DNA of 64,000 nt, from NCBI RefSeq assembly GCF_050436995.1, contig NC_134776.1, positions 16,719,001 to 16,783,000 of the forward strand, in the 5' to 3' direction. The translations under genes and the position numbers were made by a program. Shown here piece by piece: positions 11,052-26,000 of the stretch (the first letter of the stretch is position 1; each line of letters starts with the position of its first letter). The DNA comes from Anticarsia gemmatalis (Eukaryota; Arthropoda; Insecta; Lepidoptera; Erebidae). Under the pieces are notes generated by a model. That model was not told the origin of the DNA. It saw nothing but the letters and a program-made list of their open reading frames with translations, and did not search any database.

Positions 11052-14000
11052 GTAAGACACAATGACTATATTATTATAGTTTTTGATTAATGATAGTCGA
11101 AAAGTTACTTTGACCAACTCTCATAGTGTCTATTAAGTAAGCTGATTAAGTAGAATTATACAGGGTGAGCCGACAGTTGTCTTAACAATATAAGCAAATA
11201 TGATTATACTATTCAACTATATAAATTTCCATTTTTACTATTAAAAATTAGTATAATGTGTTCTAGACATGTGAGCCAAATTGTTTAATCAATGTTTTAT
11301 TGTGCATAATATATTATGGCACATCATTTTATAGGGTATGAATATAATATTATATGATATAAATATAATTATCTTATTTTTTTTATAACATCCGAACCAA
11401 TTATTACTTAAAATTAATAACCAAACATTATTTGTGGTTAATCTCCCACAACTATATGTGTTATTTTGTCAACTAACACTCTGTATAAGGTATACATAGT
11501 GTTAGTTAATTTTATTTGCCATCAAATTGATGGGCAACTTCACGAGTTGCACTCGCGCATGTAGGGGTCTGTACTAGAGTTGCCACGAATAGTGAATTGG
11601 CCGAATACCGAATACCGAATATTCGGCAATGCGGTCGGCCGAAGCGCCGAATATTCGGCCGACGAATATTCGGCACGGAATTCATGGTTGTCGGAGGCGC
11701 GTTAGCTGGATTAAGACAAGTCGCAACCTGCTTTCCTCGTTGCGTAGGCGCGGCAGGCGACGAGGGGTGGAGCGGGGTGCAAATAAACACAACATATCGT
11801 AGGCGAGTATTGTTTCAATTGCTAGTAAATCACGTCACGGAACGCTTTGTCAGTGTAAAAATAATACATAAAATAAAACTTAATTACTATTTTGCTAAGA
11901 GACTAGCTTGCTAGAAGCTAAGAAGGCCGACCCTTACAAGTGGTGGTTCGCAAACGAAAAACAATACCCAAACCTTTCGAAATTTGCTAAAGTGTATCTT
12001 TCTTCTCCTGGAATTAGCGTGTATAGTGAATAGTTACTTTCTGAGGCTGGTATCATTTACGATGAAAAGCGTAATCGTTTGCTACCAAGAAATGCTGAAA
12101 TGCTTGTTTTTATTCATCATAACTTACCATTGGTTAATTTTAATTACTAAAGTGTTGTAATTTTGGAAATAAATACATAATTGTGAGTAATATGCTTGTC
12201 TTTTTTACATGGTTTGGTATTCGGTATTCGGCCGAATAGTACCTATTATTCGGCCGAATACCGAATAGCAAAAAAAGTGGCCGAATAGGCCGAATAACGA
12301 ATAGTTGCCGAATATTCGTGACATCTCTAGTCTGTACCATTACTGAAAAAAAAAACAAGTGTGTTGTGTGATGAGCCCCTGACATAAACATTTTTAATTT
12401 AATAATATTTTGTGTAAGCAAAAATTTTGCATCTGTTATTTGCTCATGGTTAGTAGAGACCTTTTCTCGATTAAGGATAATTTTCGTAAGATATTGAGTT
12501 TCAAAATGCAATACTTTTGTAGGAGTTAAGTTTCCCTTATTATTATCCCCTATTTAGTAGATAGTAACGGATGAACCTAGTGTCAAAGTAGTTCAAGCCG
12601 CCCGAAGGCTTTTGCGTGGCTTAACGCCTGTTAGCTTAGTTGACAATAACTGGGATCGACTATTTACGTGCCCAGTACAAATACCACTACGCGGGCAGCG
12701 GGTTGCTAACTTTGCAAACGCTGTTTTTAACTCTTCAAATTACATCAGATACTAAAAGTAGCTAGTTTTTTAATTGTGTAGGATGACATTTGAATTGAGA
12801 TTTAATTGTTATGACAGTACAACGAGCAACTCGTACTGCTTCGAGCTGATGGTGTCATCAGCAGGAGTGCGAAGCTCACCGCGGAAGATTCTGTTTAGCT
12901 GTGCGAGCGCTTCTGAGCGCCGCAACTGGGCGCAAAAGATTGCAGAACATTTGACTTGTGGCTTCGCTACCAAGTACACTGCTGAATTTACAAGATGCGG
13001 CTGGTGCTACCTAAAGGTAAGATCTTAGTCTGAATGCTCAGCATTAACCGCTTTATGATTGATTTTTAGTACTGACTCCATTCTTTTGAACCTGTTTCGT
13101 GTAAGATATAAATATAACCATGATAATAATAAGTATACAAATAGTCCTACTGCCTACATAGATAGATATACTGTTGCTACTACTACTGACTATACTAGAA
13201 ACAAGTCCTGTTTCTCATTCTCGCAGAAACTACTGAACAGATTTTGACGAAATTTGATATAGCCGTGGTCTATTTATCTGTGACCTGGAATTAATTTCTT
13301 TTTCCAAAAAATATTATACACGCGGACATAAATTCTGGGGAAAGCTAATTATTTAATATTCTAACATTGCTGAGCGATATCCAGATTTTTTTGACACCGT
13401 TTGCTAAGTAGGTCCTTAATGTTAGATGACAGGTTAGTTGGAAACTGATTGAAATATTTCTGTTGACTTAACTACATGTTGCACGAATAAGTACGCGCTG
13501 TATTATGGTGATCATTGGCCAAGGTTCCAGAACTGTACAGTCAGGGTTACTCATGACAGTATTCGTTTAAATATAGGAACATTATGATATCATTAGCATC
13601 GCATATAAAGTTACATTACGTACTTGTTGCGCGACCAGTTTATGGATACTTCACATTAATCCTTACTGTCCTTGTTCTCGCTAATTTTGATAATTTAGTA
13701 AATTGACATGTTAATGTCGATTTGTTGGTCACTTGCTCACGCAACTGATATAATTTTATTACACACATTATTTGTATTTAGGAAGAACATATGGGGTATT
13801 TTTACCCAGTTAATCTTAATACGTGGGCGGAGTCGCCGGCTGATATCAGTTATTGTACAGATCTATTTTCTAATTAAAAGAGTCGGAGTTATTTGGTGCA
13901 GATATTTATTATGATTAAGGTTTTTGTGTAAACTTGAACAGTTGAGTCGTGGATTGATTATATTTATGAGTGAAGTGAATGATTCCTTCCACACGCGCGT

Positions 14001-17000
14001 CAGGCAGAACCATTGTAAGTAGCATGTGATGAGGTCGAGACAGACTCGTCTCGACGTGGGTGTCGCTCCTGTGGTTACATACAATACAATATCTAACTAT
14101 AACACAATATGCGAGTATCTGCATTGTACCATCGTTTTATCAACAGATGGCAAAGCTCTCCCAAATATCTCAGAGTTTATTTAAGGGCATTCCACTCAAT
14201 TATATTATTGTGACGATTGAACAACAAAGCTTGAAATCATATTATTATATCTCAAAGGTTTGCTACATGATGTTCGGGTCTGATGGTATTGAATTTTATC
14301 AGTGTATGTTGGGCGGGCTCAGGCTAAATCAGTTATTTAAAAGGTCCTTACACTTGTATTGAAAGTTTAAAAAACAGATCATCGCCGTGGCTAAAAATCC
14401 TACTCACAAAAATATGTACCGGAATCTACTTGTATTGTATTATTTTCAACTTGTAAATAAACGTTAAGTGGATAAAAGTTGCACTAACTTTATTTCTTGT
14501 TGTTGCAAGGTGTAGGTATATCGAGTGACAAGAAAACTTCTATAATCGTATTATTTTCTCATTGTTACAATGACGACGCAGACGCGCTATACAGTTATTT
14601 CTTTACAAAGGCTCGAGGCAAATTGTTCGAGCAGTAAGCTTATGACGTCGCGTGCGAACAAACTCAATACAAACAATAAACGTAAAAAAAGAACTCGACT
14701 CAATGTTTAAGACGCTAGACGCGTTCTTTGTATTTATTTATTTTCTACTAATAAAGGGTGAAAAAAAAAGATTGTCTTGTTGTCTCTTTCTTCTCTCGTT
14801 CTTTTGTACTAATAAAATCGGAGTGGTTTTGGCAGATAAAACATTATTAAAAATGTTACCGCCGCGGTCGTCTGAAATAGTGTCTGATATAAAATATAGT
14901 AGGTAAGTGCATTTGTTAAATTGAAAAAGTAACAATAGAAGATAATGTAGATATCGAAAATTTATCAGGTGATCAATATACTTATACGAAATCTGAGCAG
15001 AGCAGCGTACAGTTTGGGCATAAACTGTTTCGAGAAGTAGAAAGATTTAGTAGAGTAAACCTCGAAAATGGCTCGAATTTAGCATGTCTTTGGCGGTGTG
15101 GGAGAATGAATAAATGAATAGAAATTTATATTCCCTTAAAAAGATTCGGAAAATTTAGATAAATTGAATATTTAATCGAGTCCTTAAAAAAAAACGTGGG
15201 TCCATCTTTTCATAAATAATGGTAAGGAACCCTTTGTGCAGTAGCGTCTGGCTCGCACTTGCCCGGTTATTAAAATATTCTATAATGTTAATATTTAATT
15301 TTAGGCATACGTTCTCCAGTAAGTACACCGCGGTCGACAGATGGCTGTCGGCATTACCCGACAAATGCGCCGTACACATACCGTTGCACTTTTTACGATT
15401 GTAGCATTTACACACAGACTGTACATAATTACTGTGACAAGTTTGTAACACTTAAAATTCTAATTATCCAAAGAGCAAGAAAAGCTCCTCCCCTTTTATT
15501 ATTTGGTTCCGTTTCAGACAGTTAACATAAAAATAATAATTATGATGTCTAAATTTGTTAATATTTTTAATCCTCTTGCGTAATACTCGTTATCATTATA
15601 ACATTCGAGGTACTTTTGTATTTTTACGACGTCTACTCTTTTTAACTAGTTCTAATCCATATAACTATCCACTTCGAATACGAACTATTCGTGTTTCCAT
15701 CACTCCTTTCAAATACAATTACTTTTATCCGTGCAGACATCACGGATGGACAGTGCCAGTGTCGTATTTAATTTCAAACGAGATAGAAAGCGTGATTTTT
15801 AGAGGGGTTTCACGCCGAGCTTTTTAATCATCCTCTCCATGGACTCCATGTTATGTTACATTATGTAAACTTTCTATCATAATCATTATTCTCATGATAA
15901 TGACAGGACATTAAATTACATGGCTACAAAATAGTTGCCCTCATTTAAACTGGCACAAAACAATACTCTCCTTTTAAGTGAGATGACGTGTCAACTCGAA
16001 ATTAGCGGAACCGACAAATGAATCATTACAGAATGCTCGCAGAAGAGTCACTACTTTGTCTATATTATGTACTCTAACATTCCGTGTATTAAGTATTACC
16101 TCGTAAAATATAAATTTATAAGGAATTATTCTTATAATCCTGCTTCCTGTTTTATCCTCTGTCGACTTTTGGGATTACCATCAACTTCAACATAATATTT
16201 GAATACCCGACGACCGATTAGTTTGCTTGGCGTTACGAATTTGAAGAAATTATTGTTGTTTTTGATGCATGCAAAACAGGCAATTCCGGTTTGTCGTCTT
16301 GCATGTATCAAAAATAATAACCTGAAAAACAGTACGCATAAAAATTTAAATACCATAAGAAAAACATCTCTCATCTGACGAACCTGACTTATTGAATTGC
16401 GTCACTGTTATGTTACGATGCCAGGTCGAATCTGCAATGTTGATACCGGGGAGTCACAATACAGTAAAATAAAAAGGACTTAAGTACGTTGTTTTAGTAT
16501 CAGAAAGAAGACAACCATGTTTGGCCCCATGGCATGTCTCGTTTACCTTGATAATCGTTTGCCTTTCGGAGACTAAACATTAAACAATCTCATCTGAGTC
16601 GACTCACAGCAATGTGTAGCTGTAGGCAATACGTGACATAATGAATCACACTATGTTGTGCTGTAAGTCTAGTACATAAGGGTTACAATTAGAACTTCAT
16701 TGCTGTCGATCTTAAGTTGTTTAATTAGTATAGAACTATTTGAGTGTGCTTGTTTATACAAAGGTATTCTCATCGACTTATAATCAAATTACACTATATT
16801 TAAATAACAGCTCAGAGTATGTTAGTCCTATAGTGGAATTTTATAGTACTACTCTGCTAAAAAGCCACATCGATATCCATCATGTCACTCAGACAAATAA
16901 CTGACAAACATGAAATTTTACTCTGCATTTTTCGATGTTATGGTCGTTTTACTAATATTTCTAAAATTCGGAGACAATATTAGATTTTTAAATGTTTCAT

Positions 17001-20000
17001 TTTTTATTTTGATGCAATGTTTTTCGCTTCTTCAGAATAATATTAATTGATCGCTTTATTTGGAGTAAAAACGTAAATTATATTGAGTCATATGTTTTGT
17101 ACATCTCGGATATAAATCAAAACTAAACTTAAGGTTATTCATGATATGAAGTAAAACATACTGTAAGGAGCAAACGTATATAATCCCTTATCAGTAATTA
17201 ATTACGTTTGGACTTGATGATAATACGAATGTACATACAACTAGAATGTGAATTGAAGAACAGAGCATAGTTCTCAATTATTTATTATGAAAGAAACCAC
17301 TTTTAAAAGATAGAGATATAAGTAAACATTGGATTTATGGGATAGTGTTTTTTCTAGGGACAAGCGTTTTTGAATTCTAACTCTTTTATCTGATAAACTA
17401 GACTGATTAGAAAGCTTTAGATTACAATCTGTTTAAATCTGCAGTTTAACAAAATGCGAACCAGTCATTTTATAGTCCAATTATGTATTTTAGCCTAAAA
17501 TTTGTTTGTCGGTAGCTTAGAAATTTTCTCGAATTTTACTATGCATCTTTCGGCTACTAATGTGGATGATTATAATGGCTACTTCTGTTTAGGCCCTCGT
17601 GTATCGTATCCTCGTGTGCCATGCATTACAGATTCGAGCGTATTTATTTAAATATGGCAAGAGCTATTATTAAGTAGATCAGGTGCAGAGCAAACAGAGT
17701 TGGTAAGAAATGATTTCCAACATTTGTGAGATTTTTTTTTTATATTCGGTGACGGTTACATTATACAAACCGTTTATTCAACTTGGTCCCGATGACAAAA
17801 CATGCCATACAATGTCATTTTCGAATTAAATCTCGTACGCGCGAATATAATTTATCAATTTTGATCCGTTCTGTGTGCCAGGACGATGTAGTCTGTGCAC
17901 AGACTGTGGTGTCATTCACCTCTCGGCCTTTATTTGCGACTTGATTTTTGTTAAGAAAGAAACCGGCCTTAAATAAAAATCCGTTTAAAAATCAAATCAG
18001 TCCCTTACCTTGGAATTGATGTATATTTCTTGTGTTTTTTTTTCAACAGAGGATAATGAAATCATTGCATTTGCCTCCTTGGATCGTATATTTAGAACGC
18101 AGTACCCTTTTTATTGCCGGGATGTTAACTATTCGAGTTTGCAATATTGCGATTGCTATATTGCTGCTAACGACTACGAAATTAATAAATCAACTCGCCA
18201 CGTGTCCAGCACGGTCATTTTATTTTTAATCTGTTGTGGCAGTGCCGTTTAAGAATATTTATATAAGTATTTGTTGTTTGACATTTTTATATGCCTAGGT
18301 TATTCTGAGGTTTACTATAGACACATATTGTTGATCTAGTATTAAATCATTATTACGTAGTAGTTCATCTGCTTATCATCGTTACATAAAAAGTAAAAAT
18401 ATATATTTTTTGAGTCAATAGTGTCACAGTCTCACAGTAAGTGGTGGTTATTAATGTCATCACAACATAATTTGACGGTAATCACCAAATGCATTATTAT
18501 TTTGCTAAAATGTCGTGATTTAAGAGCAATAATAATTATTGTTTTTTTTTAATATCTGCTAACTAAAAAATCTGTCCGAGTATTAAAAAACAACTTTCTT
18601 ATTTAATGGAAAGCAGTGTGTCGTTTAACAAATACACGTTTAGTAGAGTGAATTCATATTGTATCAGCTTCTACTTGCGGCTTCGTCCGTTTTAGATTGC
18701 TTAAAAGAGTAACAAACATACTGACGTAAATCCTTTTTTTAAAACTGTCTAACTTGTATTCATCGAATGATTACAATATTCTGATACCCATAAGTCCATA
18801 TACACGTGCAAGTGCAACCCATCTGGGATTTAGTGAAATCATCAAATTGTTCCTTTTATTTTAATTGTCATTTTACTAGGTATCTTAAACAGAGCATTCG
18901 ATCTGTCTATTATATGCCGCTGTGGCGCATTGGTCTCATCGACACAGGTGTGGATTCTTTTCCTATGTAAAGCCAGTATTATAAGGTCGCGTATCGTTCC
19001 TTACGGTCATATAGAAATTGTATGAGTTAGTACCTACCTGTAGTTGTGTGTTGTCATAACTCTCTCTCTCTCGACAAAATGAACGATAACTGAATTGAGT
19101 GTTTTTTTTTTGTAAACGCTCTACTGACTTTGGACACAAGACAAGACCTCAGTGTTTAAAGCCGACCCGGCAAAGTTCGCCTAACAGTCGTTTCATATTT
19201 TTTTTAATATTTTGCATTTTTTTAATTTCTCTCCGTAAGAACCATCGTCGTACTTCAAGGAATATTGTAAAAAAAGAATTTGTGAAATCGGTTTAGCTGC
19301 TCCCGATATTTGCGCTTAGCAACACGTTTAGCGATTAATTTTTATTATTTTTTATTATTGATTACGTAGCAGTTTCAAGCTTCAAAGTTGCCGAGGTTTA
19401 TGTAAAATTAAATTTTGCTTCGGCGGAAATTCAATTTATACGACGAGAGACAGTTTGTAATCGTGAAGGGAATGGGGACATGACCTGTACTTTATACCTA
19501 CTAAATAGTTGCATCCGTCATTCATCGTGTACTGCTTTTTTGCTTCAAGTTGTATAAACGTACGTGCATTGTAAATTAGTGGGCATTATTTGTTGTCAAA
19601 ATATATCTGAATTGCATCACTCTTTCAATTTGAAAGGTTTGGTATTAGAAACTGGAAGCGTTGGGAAACCTGTGAAGACGGGTGGTTGGTATAGTTATGT
19701 TTGTCGGAAGAGACTACGTCCACAGAACAGGGTCGTCTGGCGTAAACAAAGGGAAGCTTATAAGACGTGGGTCAAGAAACGCCGTGAATTTACGATTCAA
19801 TTTTTAAAAACATTTTCCAATTGCTATCAAAATACCTGCCCAACCATATTTTCAAAACAGTTTAGTCTTATAATTGTGAATGTTTAGAGTCCGAGAGTAT
19901 TAATGTAGTATTAAATGCCATCAAAAACATTCTGTAAAAACCTCAAGTCTCGCCGTAAAAAGTTGTGAGATCTATATAATATCAAGTCGATTAATCTATT

Positions 20001-23000
20001 TAGTCTCTACTTAAAGGACCTTCTGTCTTAAGTTATTACGTATGTTATTATCATGCCAATTTAAAAAAAATACCTTTAAAACAAATAGACCGACCTGGCC
20101 ATCGCATGATTTGATTATTAGTATGTATCACACTACACAGCACGACAAGAAGTTAATGCTCCTGAAATGTTAATAATGGCGAATTTGTGTTTTCTTGCGA
20201 TGACCAAGTCGATCTATTTGTTTTAAAGGTATTTTTTTTAAATTGGCATGATAATAACATACGTAATAACTTAAGACAGAAGGTCCTTTAAGTAGAGACT
20301 AAATAGATTAATCGACTTGATATTATATAGATCTCACAACTTTTTACGGCGAGACTTGAGGTTTTTACAGAATGTTTTTGATGGCATCTCACTTCTTTTT
20401 GTAGAGCGAACATAAGTCCAATTTGTATGGAAAGACGTTTTTTTTTCATAATTCAACCTATTTTCTTATGGGAATTTTGTTCAGTTTCATGGGCTAAAAA
20501 CCCTTACCCACCCTTTACCCCCTCCCGTTATGCCTCATATAGTAGGTACCTATTTACACCTATTTATTTTATTTTCTACAGTAATAATAATTCATTAACT
20601 GCAAATGTAACCTTGTAATCTTATACATTTATATGGGATTACAAAGTTATTGTTGCAGTTGGTGTATTTAGACAACTGGACCAAAATTAGACAATATTAA
20701 ATTTTTCCCATGATTAAAACACTAAACCCTATTTGTATTCTAAATTTTAAGCTTCTAAGTCTGCTAGAAGTACCTTAGACTTTTGATGATCGGTGAGTCA
20801 GTGAGTCAGTGAATCAGTGAGTGACAAAATTCAAAATTTTAACAAGTTGTCATTCTTAAACTACTGGTTCAAATTGACTGAAATTTTAAATATACCGTGT
20901 CTATACAATGACTGATTAGTTGCTGAAAATCCAGGCTTCTTGTTTTATCCACAACGAAATTATAGGGGTGTCAAAAATAGCCCGAATTGCTTCGAGAAAA
21001 GGATGTTACGGCCGTGCCGCTTTTTTTTTGCTCGACTTGCGGGGGCACTTCCGTGCCCCCAGATAATAAGTGCGTCGACGGGCTCAATCCGGACTTGCGT
21101 GTGATGCAGGAAGCGTGTGACTAGGGTGAATCATGCTCGCCCCTCTCATTGTACAAGTGTTTATACACGCATAGTATGCACACATTCAATAACATAATCA
21201 ATCCCCGCTTTCGTATCCCTGCAATTTAATTTTGGTTTGATGGACAGGCTATTAAAATTTGTAAGTTGATTTTTTTTGATAGAAAATATTCGTGTGACCT
21301 AGATAGTCTCCCAATATGTTTCATTTTGAATTGTAAATATTCCGTACTTGCAAGATGATTGAGAAGTCCATTGAACAAGTGTTGTCATGAGATATCTCAA
21401 TGCTTTGTTACCATAAACCGCAACTGTAATACTAGATGTTTATAGTAATATGTCAATGCAAATGACTAATTGTAGAATAAAAACCACACAATAACTTACA
21501 GTATTTAACATGAATAACAATGATCTTTACGTCGACATTGATAGGGAACTTTCCTCAGCCGTTTACCTAGTCTTAATTAAATTACTGACGACCTGCCGCC
21601 GAGCGAAATCAATAATATATCGATCGGCACAATGCTACTGAACCACTGATACACTTTACTCAAGTACCGAGATTACAGACTTAACAAAATCAAATGCAGT
21701 TGGTTTTGTTAGTCATTAGATGTACGCAAAACGCATTTGTTTTTCGTTCCCAATGTAAGATCTTTAATATACTAGAGTAGTAGATATTGTAGATACCTAC
21801 ACATTTTTATTGTAAAAGGTCCTATTCTAGTAAATAAATAAATTATATTTTTTGTTGTGCAATGTGAGCCACACGGGAGCAAGATTTGTTAGAATAGAAG
21901 GTCTCTAAATAACTCAACCCACACGGTGGTTGATATCAATCCTATGAAATACACAAGCTTCGGATTAACACATTGAATACACTGAGGTAGAAAATAACAA
22001 TTAGCTAATTATGTGGTATTAATAGCTTTTGCAGGAAAATATTATCCTTGTTACACGATAACACGGCAATTGTGTCTATTAATATATCAACTTATGTATC
22101 CAACGTGGGGTTTTATTAATCAAACAGTTTATCAATAATGATATACCTACTGAAGTTCTTACTGTGTAGGTTTTGTTGACGGTATTATTTATATCACGAT
22201 GGAGAATGTAATACTGTAGTCATTCAGTAGCTCGATGATTATTACCTGAAGGTGAGCGATCGTTTTTTAAAGGTTCGCCTTGTGAAGCTGGGTCACGGGG
22301 CCTGATGTGGAAGGCAGATCTTCTCGAAACAGCTCGAATTTACTGTAGCCTCCTCGCTCTGGAGCTAGAAAATTGATGATGTGTAGTTGTGTTTTTAGAT
22401 AAATATACTAGAAAATAAATTAAAAATACGCAATATTAAAAGATACATTATGATAGGGTCTGCTTGTAAATACGCATGCTTTCTTAGTATTGTATAATTA
22501 TTATCAATTGTTAACTATCTTTTGATAAATTAAAACTTAATGTTCACGTAAATTGTTTTCCCTGACAATTATACAAACGCATGTTTTGTATATAAAACTG
22601 TTTTTACCGTCACTCTTCATACGTAACAAATGAAATAGGTACACGGACTGTAAACGAACAATGTTCGGATAATTAATTTCGTCCGCTGTGTCCGACCAAC
22701 TATTTTCCTATAATGAGCAAATAATTTTGCTTTTTAATTAAGAGATTGCAGAATATGCATGTTATTCACTGGGGACGAAGTTACCTGTTGTATGTATACC
22801 TGTTTCGTGACCGAAACAAAATTGAGTGCTCACAGCGAGAAATATGACGTGGTCGGAGGACAATCGAGTAATACATGATAAAAATAATACAATATTATTC
22901 AGGATTTTATATCCTGGAGTTATTATCCTGGACTTCTGCCATCACATACCTATCTATCTACTAAAATTTGTACTTCGGAGATAATTATCATACATCGCAT

Positions 23001-26000
23001 TCTTGAAATCGTACTTTTTCATTCTAGATCGGGCAGACTAAGTTAGCGATTGTAATATATTTGCTCAAAGTTTTGTAATGCATGTAAACACATTATTTTA
23101 AATGGGATTAACTACATAATTTTTCATCCCGATTGTGCACATAGTTTTTATTTGGTTAGTCTTTCGCAGTCTTATTGTTTAATTACGGGTCTACGTCACT
23201 GGGGTCTATGAAACTGATTTAAAGTAGGTAACTCTTTCTGAAATGTCAAGAATGCCTTTCGTATGAAAATAAATATCTTTATCTTTTGATATCAAGTTAG
23301 TTATTCATACCTAAGTGGTTTCTGTCCGTATTAATTTCAAAATAAACATTATGAATGTAAGAACAAACTTAGCTTAAGCCTTAAGAATGTACGTTCTATC
23401 CGTACAAGATTTGTTTTTATTAGTAGCAATTCTGATACTCTACTCTACTAGTTCATAATTTTAATTGTCTTATCAAAAAGGATACGCTTATACAGCTTTC
23501 ATTAATAAAAAATATCCGGTACCTATCAATTTATATTTTTATGTTGAGCCCCTCTTGTTATAAAGTGTTGTAAGTTAAGTGCGTAACAAATTATGAAGTC
23601 GTGATGTTTAACAAATATACTATCGCAAAGGCCAGGCCAGGCGATGGCCAGGCCGATTTATTTGTTTGAAACGTAAAATATTTTTAATATTGGCATGATA
23701 ATAACTTATGTAATATAATTAACTTAAGACAGAAGGTCCTATAAGTAGAGACAAAACAGATTAATCGACTTGGTATTACAAAGATCTCACCACTATTTAC
23801 GCCAGAGAGACTAAGCTGCGAGACTGGAGGATGTTTTTGATGGCATGAATAGTTTTACATGAAACATCTGTTCGTGAAGAAAGTTTTTATAAGTAGGTAC
23901 GTGAATTTAATCGTAAAAAGCTTGGCCTTCTTTATGTGTTGAAAGTTATAAAATACTAATATCACACTATTTACTAGGATTTAGTATAACTATTGCGGCT
24001 AATATATTAAATGTTCTGGTGTTCAATATTACTACCGAATAAAACCTGGTAATTCCTGGCATCCAATCATGTTATCGGTAATGTTACAACATTAATATGA
24101 ATGAATAGACACGATATTTGAATGTAGCTTTGTAACTATAATGAACTGGCGATTACCCATAAATTTTTAATAAATGCCAATTTAATTTAGTAATATTAAT
24201 CCGTAAAGCCACACATTTTATGTGCATGAAATTGTGACCATTGTAGGCGTATTAACGTTATTGAAAATATTAAGTACTTATATGAAATCTGTGTTGGTCA
24301 GCCAATTTGACTTTCATAATATATCAAAGGAGGATCTTCCCTTAACTATTTTATAAGATGAGTCATAGCAGTATGCACTATGAAAATGAGCATTGAACCA
24401 CGTTTGTCAGAACCGAATAACACGTCCGGTTTCGCCTGTGCTTCCGCGTACTCCAGCATGATTCCACATGCGGAAGGGCCCTGTTGCATATCGCAGTACT
24501 CAAAAGGGGACCGCGCGTGATCGCACGCAATATGAGATATAGCATGGTATCGGACTTCTGCGTTACGGCGCCGCTCTGCCGATCATCGCGACCGATCCTG
24601 TAAAGGATCCGCCCTGTTCTCTTTCTAGCTAGATGTTATTAAAGGACAGAAAAATATAGTCATTCCGGAACAATACGAATCCGTGCTAACAAATGTGTTC
24701 AACCTTATTCTATTTCTTATTGCATTTTTAAGACTTGAATTTTGATCCTCGCTTCGTCCTGTATAGGGGAAATACCGGTCGAGACACGACCTGTTTTTTG
24801 GAGTACTCCAGGTGTATACAAAATCACACAGACCATGATATAATAATAAGTCAGAGTTTTAAAGTTTCTTAATAAATAAAAGATATTAAGTAGGTATAAG
24901 ACAACGAAATCCATTGGCTTCTAAATGCTACTTCAATTCTTAATTAAGTTTGTTCAAGAGTCTCCAGCATACAAATATAAAACGATGAACGATTACCACA
25001 AATTATGGCATCAAAACCTCTTATTTGCTCCAACTAATCGGGACCAAGACGCTTCTGTAATTATATCAAACTGGTGATCGTTATCGTGAGTGCGACGTGT
25101 GTATCTATACAACTGTTTATCGATATCTAGCATAAAGATAATGCTCGTATGATTGTGAGTTATGTAGAACACCGCCTGGCTGCACCGTGCGTTTTATGCA
25201 CAGTTTACAGTTAATACGGTCTCCATTATTATTGCTGATGACAGTTGTTTTTTTGTCGTGTTTACACAAATTATTATGTATCTTTATTATCTTATGAGCA
25301 TTAGTAGGATGATTCCTTCGTATATTTTCCGCGTGTACTTACAGTTTAATAAAATTACGTGACTATTTCGCGATAAGATATAGTATATACAGCTCGTAAA
25401 GGCAAGTAGAGAAAGACAGATATTATTTCTAGTAAAGATCTAGGCAGACATACCGCCTGATGTTCAAAAAAGAAGTTTAATTAGTTACTGTTCTCTTGTG
25501 TTGTTCTAAATTAAAAGAATGTTTTTTTTTCTAAGTATTTATATGTATTTATAAAAAAGGAACTGTCACTTACGTCTATATCTATAGCATTTGAAGTTAC
25601 AACTGGGATTTTATTTAAACTCTCATGCGCCTGAAGTGATCTTCAAATTTATCTTATATTAATAAAAATGAATAGCCGAAATGTATATACCCACATAACT
25701 TTTGAACAACAAAACTAAATTGGATAATTCTATTTGTAATATGTGTGTAACTGTCGGGAGAAGGTTTGTATGGGATCAAACTTCTCACGAGAATTAAATA
25801 GACGGGTAAAATTGAACTATATCCGGACGTAATCGGGCCTGACCTCTAGTCAAAAATAACAACTTTCAGTTTGACAAAATCAAACTAACCGCGACACATG
25901 CACAAAATCTCATAAACAGGAGCCATTAAACTATCAGACTGCAGACACAATAAGCTTACCGGTACCTGTGTATAATAATAATTTAGTTGTGAGCACCCGA

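Noticed and set aside
18910..18960. tRNA-like A-box (TGTGGCGCATTGG)
   Set aside because: No matching B-box or cloverleaf could be found downstream.
19564..19887. 107-codon open frame with a basic middle section
   Set aside because: It looked coding for some 50 residues (WYSYVCRKRLRPQNRVVWRK) but has no start context, no splice partner, AT-rich ends and no recognisable domain. It may be chance within intron 2.
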